Assembly: GCA_030704615.1 (NCBI GenBank)
Contig: CM060732.1
Span: 7,008,001-7,072,000 of the forward strand
DNA: 64,000 nucleotides
Source of the DNA: Takakia lepidozioides
Lineage: Eukaryota > Streptophyta > Takakiopsida > Takakiales > Takakiaceae
Direction: 5' to 3'
Shown here one piece after another: positions 58,401 through 64,000 of the stretch. The stretch's first letter is position 1; every line of letters begins with the position of its first letter. Below the pieces are notes generated by a model. It did no database searches. It was not told the origin of the DNA and saw only the letters and a program-made list of their open reading frames with translations. The position numbers and the translations under genes were made by a program.

Positions 58401-59704
58401 TTAGGAACGCGAGCAACATGTCACAAGTGCAGAGCGGGTTCTCTCTTTTCTACAAGATGCCTATCCTGGCAGCTTCTTCCTAAGGTAGTGCCCACTTTAC
58501 TTTCTAAACATGTTGGAAGGTTTTACACATCTGTCGAAACATGTTTGAACTAACTTTTTGTGAGACTTCAAGTTGAATTCCTCTCTGCAAATGGTCGTTG
58601 CCTGTTAACACCAATGTCCCACATTAAACTTTGTAACAATTCCAGGGGCAGGGCCATTCCCTCAACCCTCAAGTCTTGGTACCCACCTTGACCTTGGGAA
58701 GTGCTTCAGTCTCTGTACACAATCTGGAGACAGCCCAAGATACACTCAAATACCCATTTCTTTGTCAACTCGCCACCCTCTTTAGCTCCTCTTATCATGG
58801 GGCATGTTCAATGACCAAGGCTACTGCCATTTGAGTATTGGAAATGCAGTATGTTCAAGTTTTGCCAATTAGTGCACGGCCTTGTTGCTTCAATTCTAGT
58901 ATTACTAGTGGGTGCGGGTGGCTGCAGCTTCTACAGGGGCCGCTTGCAAAGATTGAAGCAGGATTTGACAGGCTCCTTGGACTGTTTCTTGAAGCTTGAG
59001 GAGGTGAGGTCACCCGTTACCGTTCCTAAGGTTGGGAGTGACCCAAATGAGGCAAAGAGGGAGAGTTTCAGATGTATTCGTTTCTTGCAGCCTTGGGGTC
59101 CTTGACCCTTCCGGCCAATGGGCACAACCAGATACAGAGGTAGGCTACCAGCAGTTGCGCTTACCTGCCAGTGTATATGCATGTGTATGTTAGTGCTGGG
59201 CACCCAGCTTATTGGCTGGAAGAGTAGTCCAGACGAACCTTCAACATCCACAAATTTGTTTGGTATTTTGGGGACTGGCAGGGCTTAAATATTCCAGCTG
59301 AGTCAAAATTCTTCAAGCTTCGCCATGCATGGGTCTACGAACTTGGCTTGAGCCACATGTTGCAGTTTGAGGTGAGCACTCACCCATTCAAGATATGGTT
59401 CATTTTTCATCCTAAGATATGCAAGGAGCATTAAGCTGCTCATTACCTGAGAGTAGTTAATACTTCAGCCTAGGGCTTGATAAATTGTGAGGGGAAGTTC
59501 TATGCATATAGCCCATGGTGCATTAGGGGGTCTTCTTGGAAGGATTTTGATTGTATAAGGTGAGTATCTTGAGGAAGGATAACATAGTGTGTCAACCCAC
59601 TTACTGAAGTGATTGGAAATGGTCAGTGGGAGGCAGCAGAGAAGTACTGGGAGGAGCTGGAGCAGGACAGCGTGTGGTCACGTGCCTTCTTTGCCTACCT
59701 GCAT
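55413..59704 (+). CDS. TTC39/IML2-like tetratricopeptide-repeat protein, partial (10 exons seen)
   Basis: Exons: 55413-55555, 56228 to about 56380, 56593-56671, 56939-57030, 57120-57387, 58159-58210, 58405-58484, 58928-59003, 59282-59371, 59627-59704. The first visible exon has GKFDEAEAFVEER; later come EAESTYLSALLCFFEESM, ALLIRKAIQGYKYCHGILQ, the diagnostic KLGFGGFSLAISLLPPKLL and RLLSVLGFPCDRDAGL, LLLSYHVILPSFFSI, ERVLSFLQDAYPGSFFL and WEAAEKYWEELEQDSVWSRA. This is the order found in TTC39 and yeast Iml2 proteins (DUF3808), TPR-type proteins; Iml2 is linked to inclusion-body clearance. From 57120 all exon phases agree. Around 56380-57120 they do not: the exons at 56593, 56939 and 57120 cannot be joined in frame with consensus sites, so either an unusual splice site, a sequence error or an inactivating indel is present. 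The start codon is not identified, and the 3' exons lie beyond the LINEs or the window. Expression status is therefore open. Confidence 0.75.
56033..56160 (-). mobile_element. LINE copy E: old 3'-end fragment in a TTC39 intron
   Basis: About 128 bp matching the same 3' tail as copies A-D and F (ATGTACTCATAACACGTTGT), with many substitutions. The flanks GCATATGATCCAAGAA (56017-56032) and GCACATGATCAAAGAA (56161-56176) agree at 14 of 16 positions, a decayed target duplication. Opposite in orientation to the host gene. Confidence 0.75.
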
Positions 59705-59790
59705 GTAGAGCCTTTATCCCTTCTTGCCTTCCTCCCTCTCTGTTTGGACGCTACAAAGTTTCTTTCTTTCCTTCTCTATCAAACCAAGGG

Positions 59791-61158
59791 TGATACCACC
59801 ATACCAGCCCTTATGTTTGCGGATGACTTTGCAGGCATAGGGGAGACTCCAACCAATTTCCAGGAGTTGATTGATTGCGCGAAGAGATACTTTGATCTTT
59901 GGGGGCTAGAGGCTAATGTCAGCAAATGTGCAGTGGTAGCATTCAACGACAGAGGAGAGGGAGGAAGTGATCTTAAGTGGCAGTGGGGTAGCGAAGAGAT
60001 CCCGGTCCTCCCTTCCTACACTTACCTGGGCGTTGAGTTCTCCTCCAATTGTAATTGGGATGCACGTATCCGGAAAGTTGTTCAAACTGGCAAGGGCAAA
60101 GCTCTGGGGCTCACTAAATTTTTCCACTGCAGAGGGGTCAACTCTGAGGTTAAGAAAACGATGCTTTGTCGTGTTATTAGACCTGCCTTGGAGTACGGAT
60201 CTGCTATATGGGTTGATAACTCCAACCAGGCTAAGTCTCTAGAATCCATTCAAGTGGGGGTGCTTAAGGAGTGTATGTCAGCATGCTCCAAAACAGCCAA
60301 TGTGGCTGTTCGGGGTGAGTTTGGCATTCCGTCCTTAAGCTCCCGACGAGATGAATTCAAGGTCAGATGGTGGGGTCAGCTGCAACATATGCCCAACACC
60401 AGATATCCTAAATTAATCGACTCTATATCTTGGAAACAGGACCGCCCTGTCAAACAGGCTAAGTCCTGGCAGAAGAGAGTAGAAGAGATCCTCAAGGACC
60501 TGGACCTGGATCCGCAAGTCTTGACCCTGCTGGATAAATCTGACTTAGAGGCTGTAGTGTCCTCAGCCATGTCTGTTGCCATGAGATTGTCTGATGAAAA
60601 TGAAGTTAGGCAGAAAACTTCCCTGAACTTGTTTCCAGTCAGTGACATGGGGGAGGACATCTTGGATGACCTCAAGGTCTACCCACTCTCGGCACTAGAC
60701 TGAAATTTAAACTCAGGGCAGGAAGCCTACCTTTGAACAGCAAACAGAAGCAGAGAGGAAAGGGAGAGTGCAATTGCCCGTTGTGTGGGCAATCTGAAGA
60801 CAGTATTCATTTTCTGATACACTGTCCGGGGTTCTCTCACCAAAGAGACGCTCTCTTCAAATCTATCAAGGGAATTGTGCCTGTACCCCTGTTTACCAAC
60901 TTTAAAAGTCTCGAGGCTGAGCCAAAAGCCCAGGCCCTCCTGAGGCCTAGTTTTTGGGCAAATCACACACAGCAGATTGATGCTTGTGTGAAGGGATTTC
61001 TAGAGGATATCTGGAAAACCCGGATTAATTCTATATATGAAGGTAAGTCTTACTACCAACGTCAGCCCCTGACAGAGGTAGGTTCTGTCCCTTTTGTTCG
61101 CGCTCAAACTGGGCACGGGGTCAATGGCCACAAGGCTACGGCAAACAACGTCTTATGA
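59791..61158 (+). pseudogene. LINE ORF2 C-terminal fragment, copy F
   Basis: Translation from the junction gives ALMFADDFAGIGETPTN (motif C of reverse transcriptase), the thumb-like region (LPSYTYLGVEFSSNCNWDAR, MLCRVIRPALEYGSAIWVDN) and continues to 60703, where the frame ends at LKVYPLSALD. A small indel there moves the remainder to the frame 60733-61158, with CPLCGQSEDSIHFLIHCPG (C2HC knuckle) and the C-terminus near KATANNVL. Upstream of 59791 the open frame is host exon and intron sequence (WEAAEKYWEELE), so a combined 364-codon frame from 59609 is a chance fusion. Confidence 0.85.
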
Positions 61159-61164
61159 GTACAA
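59791..61164 (+). mobile_element. LINE copy F: 5'-truncated, perfect 14-bp target duplication
   Basis: A 1374-bp copy of the LINE 3' half. TCTATCAAACCAAG occurs directly before it (59777-59790) and directly after it (61165-61178). It begins inside the reverse-transcriptase domain (GDTTIPALMFADDF) and ends in TATGAGTACAA with no poly-A. Sequence is nearly the same as copy D. It lies in the intron after the last visible TTC39-like exon, same strand. Confidence 0.95.
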
Positions 61165-61178
61165 TCTATCAAACCAAG

Positions 61179-61634
61179 ATTCTCCCTGTCCTCTAGGAAG
61201 CCTATTGCCATTGGGTGGACTTGATACGGGAGTACATTACTGTCTCTGTGACTAAATGCCGGCCTTGTGACCTTGTGTCTTTGTTTGTTTCGACCTGAAG
61301 CGCTTTGCTCCAGGTAAGGTAGTGCATTGGATTTAGTTGGAAAGCTTGGGGCCTTTCCCTCTTTCGAATATGCCTGCACGGGCCATTCCCTGCAACTCCC
61401 TGGAGTGTGATCTCTGAATGGTAACAAGCGGACCCCTACCGCTTGGGGGCAGCCCCTCCGCTCAAATTGGGCAGTCGTATGCTCTGTCTAGCATACTCGG
61501 CACTTGGGCTCGGTTTAGTCCTTGTGCTTAAACTTATGGCCTGCGAAAACAATCAAAACCTTATCTCCTATCAACATCAACACTCCCCAGGGTGATTCCT
61601 GGGAATTGGTTACTTATGCCAAATCTAGGGCTTC
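61179..61634 (+). other. Host sequence and probable 5' untranslated region of LINE copy G
   Basis: Right of the copy F target duplication the host intron resumes; somewhere before 61635 the next LINE begins, but its 5' border is not visible. No exon of the TTC39-like gene is recognised here. Confidence 0.4.
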
Positions 61635-62418
61635 ATGTGTAGGTTTTGGGGTGAATACGATGTGTCCTTTAAAACTACATGCTCTAGCTTAGGCTTGGAT
61701 TTCATGGCTAATGGTTCCATCTCGAGACTTGATAACAGGGGTACGTTGAAGGTTGCAATGCCCAAAAATGCTTCTAATAGAGTCTCAAATCAATTCAATC
61801 TCAAAGAAGTTTGTCCCTTGACTGGCTGGAGAGCGGTCTTAGACATTGGTGATTCAATGGGGCGCTCTAGGAAGACAACCAAGGGCAGGGACTTCAACTT
61901 GAGAGTTTCTAATCCGTTTGATGCTCTGGATGAGGTTGAATCCAAACAGCCAGACGGACAATCTGCCCCTAAGTGTACGGAACCTGAACGTCCTGTATCT
62001 GAAGGATTTGGTACTCTGAATGGTTTACCAATCCTCAAGGTTTACACAAGACGAGCAAAATTTATACACGGGGTAATTGTCCCCAAGCAGTCAGACGGAC
62101 AATCTGTCCCTAAGTGTGCAGAGCCTGAACGTCGTGTAACTGAAGGATTTGGTACTCTGAAAGGTTTAGCAATCCTCAAAGTCTACACAAGACGAGCAAA
62201 ATCTATACACGGGGTAATTGTCCCCAAGCAGTCAGACGGACAATCTGTCCCCCAAGTGTGCGAAGCCTGTACGTCGTGTAACTGAAGGATTTGGTACCCT
62301 GAATGGTTTACCAATCCTCAAAGTTTACACAAGACGAGCAAAATCTACACACGGGGTAACTGTCCCCACTCTGCACAATGGTTGGCCGTCCAGGAGCAAT
62401 CATAAGCTACTTAGATGA
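61635..62418 (+). pseudogene. LINE ORF1 with three 47-codon repeats and one frameshift
   Basis: The frame starts with ATG at 61635 (MCRFWGEYDVSFKTTCSSLG) and contains FNLRVSNPFDALDEVESKQ. From about 61951 a 141-base unit (QSDGQSVPKCAEPERRVTEG, FGTLKGLAILKVYTRRAKSI) occurs three times, at 61951, 62092 and 62233. In the third unit one extra C near 62250 shifts the frame; the repeat carries on in the new frame to a TGA at 62416-62418. No zinc knuckle is seen. The presumed role is RNA binding, by position only. The start is the first ATG in frame and may not be the true one. Confidence 0.65.
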
Positions 62419-62430
62419 CAAACAATTCAT

Positions 62431-64000
62431 ATGCAAAGGGCTGGCTTGCGGCTGGGCACTTTCAATTTCTCAGGGCTGACTAACCAAAGGAAACAACTCG
62501 AAGTGGGACAAGTTCTTCAGGCCAATTACATTCATATTTGTGCTGGTCAAGAGACATGGGAAACACCGTATAAATTGGTTGGAGATGTCAATGGGTATAA
62601 GTGGATGGGTAAGATGTGTACTCTCAAGCCAGCCTCTGCCAAATGCGGCCAAAAAGGGGTTGGATTCTTTGTCCGCGATTTCTTGTTTGATAATTGTGAA
62701 ATTATCAACAAGGGTTTGAGGTATGAGCATAGTATCTGGCTAAAACTGAAACTGAAGGGCGTGAATACGAAGGACCTCTTTGTGGGTTGTGTATACATGC
62801 CCACAGAGGGGACCCTTAGTGTTGACGCAGACAAAGCCTTCGAAGATGTAAAACTGGACTGTGCTTCGTTCCTTGCCAAAGGTCAGGTGGTTCTATTGGG
62901 TGACTTCAATGCCCGGGTGGGCAAAGGTCTCCATCAGGATGATATCATTGGGCCTTTTGGTGAGGACGAGCTGAATTCTAATGGCAGACGGTTAATTAAC
63001 TGTCTGGAAGAGCTTCAGCTTTTGACCTTGAATAACAGGACAAGAGGTGACCAAGTGCAGTGGACTCGTGAGAAAACCCAAACTGGGGAACGTTCCATTG
63101 TGGACTATATCATAATGGACAAAAATTTGTTTCCCCAGTGTGCCAATGGGTTGAACGACAGAACTGATATTGGTACCTCTGACCACTTCCTGGTCTGGAC
63201 TGAGATCAAAAGGTGTTTTCCCAACACCAAGAGATCTGTGAAACGTTCAATTCGGAAGTGGCGCAAAGAAAAATTCCATACTGAAGAGGTCAAGGCTGAT
63301 TATGTCCAGGCCTTGCAAGAGGCTCTCCCTCATTTTGTCCACTCGCTCCAAGAACTTCAGTCTCGCTCTGACAACGCAAGAAATGAAGTCGAAAGAGCAG
63401 TGGACTCTTGGGAGAGTTTTGTCTCCTCTGTGGCTGACAAGATCATTGGGAGGAAACTAATTGTCTGCGGTTGAGCTGTTAATTGGTGGACCAATGAGAT
63501 TAAACTCCAGATAGCTGAGAGACGAACCCTCTATAAAGAGTGCTGCAATTTGAAAACCAACAGAGAATTGTGGGCGAGGTACTACCAGCTCCGTAAAGAT
63601 ATCAATCAGCTTGTAATGTCTCAGAAGAAATTACACTGGGACAAGTTATACAGTGAAATAAACTCAAACCACCATGGTGGTAATGACAAGAGATTCTGGT
63701 TGGCCCTTCAACGTTTGCACAAGCTGAAAAGCGGTCAGCAAGTACAAGCGCTGAAGACTACTAAAGGTGCAGTGGTGACTTCATCGGTTGACATTGTCAA
63801 AACCTTTGAAACTCACTACAGTATCCTTGGCAGAACTTCTAGGTCTAACAGTGAGGGGTCCTCTGATGAATGGAGGGACACAGTTGCAAAAACTGTTCCT
63901 ATGATTCAAAACAGCCCTGATGAACTGGAGTATATTTCAATGGCTTATAATGCTCCCATTAGTTCTTCTGAGATTGTGGAAGCAATTGAACATTTAAACG
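62431..64000 (+). pseudogene. LINE ORF2 5' part: APE-type endonuclease, single in-frame TGA
   Basis: Begins MQRAGLRLGTFNFSGLTNQR. Endonuclease motifs in order: GTFNFSGL (motif I region), ICAGQETWE (catalytic Glu), VGCVYMPTEG, VVLLGDFNARVG (GDFN), RSIVDYIIMD and TDIGTSDHFLVW (SDH). The frame stops at a TGA at 63472-63474 (after KLIVCG), but the same frame then stays open to the window edge, reading WWTNEIKLQIAERRTLYKE and continuing with RFWLALQRLHKLKSGQQVQ. So one nonsense codon is the only defect seen. The reverse transcriptase would lie beyond the window. Confidence 0.85.

Larger units (their letters stand above)
61635..64000 (+). mobile_element. LINE copy G: 5' half with ORF1 and ORF2, cut by the window edge
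   Basis: Contains an ORF1-like frame with a 47-residue tandem repeat, a 12-base spacer, then ORF2 with an APE-type endonuclease running off the right edge. It lies in the orientation of copy F. It is assigned to the same family as copies A-F by context and style; no overlap with them occurs in this window, so that is inference. Confidence 0.75.

Noticed and set aside
59609-60703. A single 364-codon gene starting at 59609
   Set aside because: The first part is a TTC39-like exon plus intron; the rest is a LINE inserted at 59791, proven by the 14-bp direct repeat. The fusion is accidental.
63472-63474. TGA as a recoded amino-acid codon
   Set aside because: CHLD ends in TAG and the coiled-coil gene in TAA at the expected places, and a simple nonsense mutation in a transposon copy explains the TGA.

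Overview
The window is nuclear DNA of a green plant-lineage eukaryote. Genes have many short GT-AG exons, intergenic DNA is full of decayed transposons, and there is a 500-N assembly gap at 47274-47773. The two complete genes are a plastid Mg-chelatase D subunit and a coiled-coil protein that I know only from plants, so a streptophyte is indicated. A charophyte alga such as Chara fits the repeat-rich, intron-rich style, but that is inference.

Layout. 1-6.5 kb: repeats and unassigned DNA. 6.5-17.5 kb (minus): an 18-exon gene for a 699-residue coiled-coil protein; its intron 11 holds a cluster of nested, 5'-truncated LINE copies. 17.5-29.4 kb: a run of small DNA transposons (two abutting MITEs, a PIF/Harbinger derivative with TTA duplications, a third MITE), a decayed transposase gene and a poly-G tract. 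29.4-38.5 kb (minus): an intact 15-exon CHLD gene (776 residues), with a LINE relic and a strong hairpin in its introns. 38.9-41.5 kb: a Mutator-like element with long inverted repeats and a perfect 9-bp target duplication, about 390 bp upstream of the CHLD start codon. 42.0-47.3 kb: a long dispersed repeat whose inverted partner is at 0.5-2.2 kb, a GCTGTGACRGG satellite, and a decayed gag-like region. 47.8-52.5 kb (minus): a nearly full-length, frameshifted second LINE family. 55.4-59.7 kb (plus): exons of a TTC39/IML2-like tetratricopeptide-repeat gene whose 3' part lies outside the window. 59.8-64.0 kb (plus): a 5'-truncated LINE with a perfect 14-bp target duplication, then a longer copy of the same LINE family with ORF1 and ORF2, cut by the window edge.

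The host genes share no evident pathway. CHLD acts in chlorophyll synthesis, the coiled-coil protein has no function I can assign, and TTC39/IML2-like proteins are TPR scaffolds. What links the window is its transposon biology: one LINE family (copies A-G here) repeatedly landed in introns of two of the genes, always ending at the same 3' sequence without poly-A. All exon coordinates were derived by hand from splice consensus, reading phase and family knowledge; no alignment or transcript data were used.
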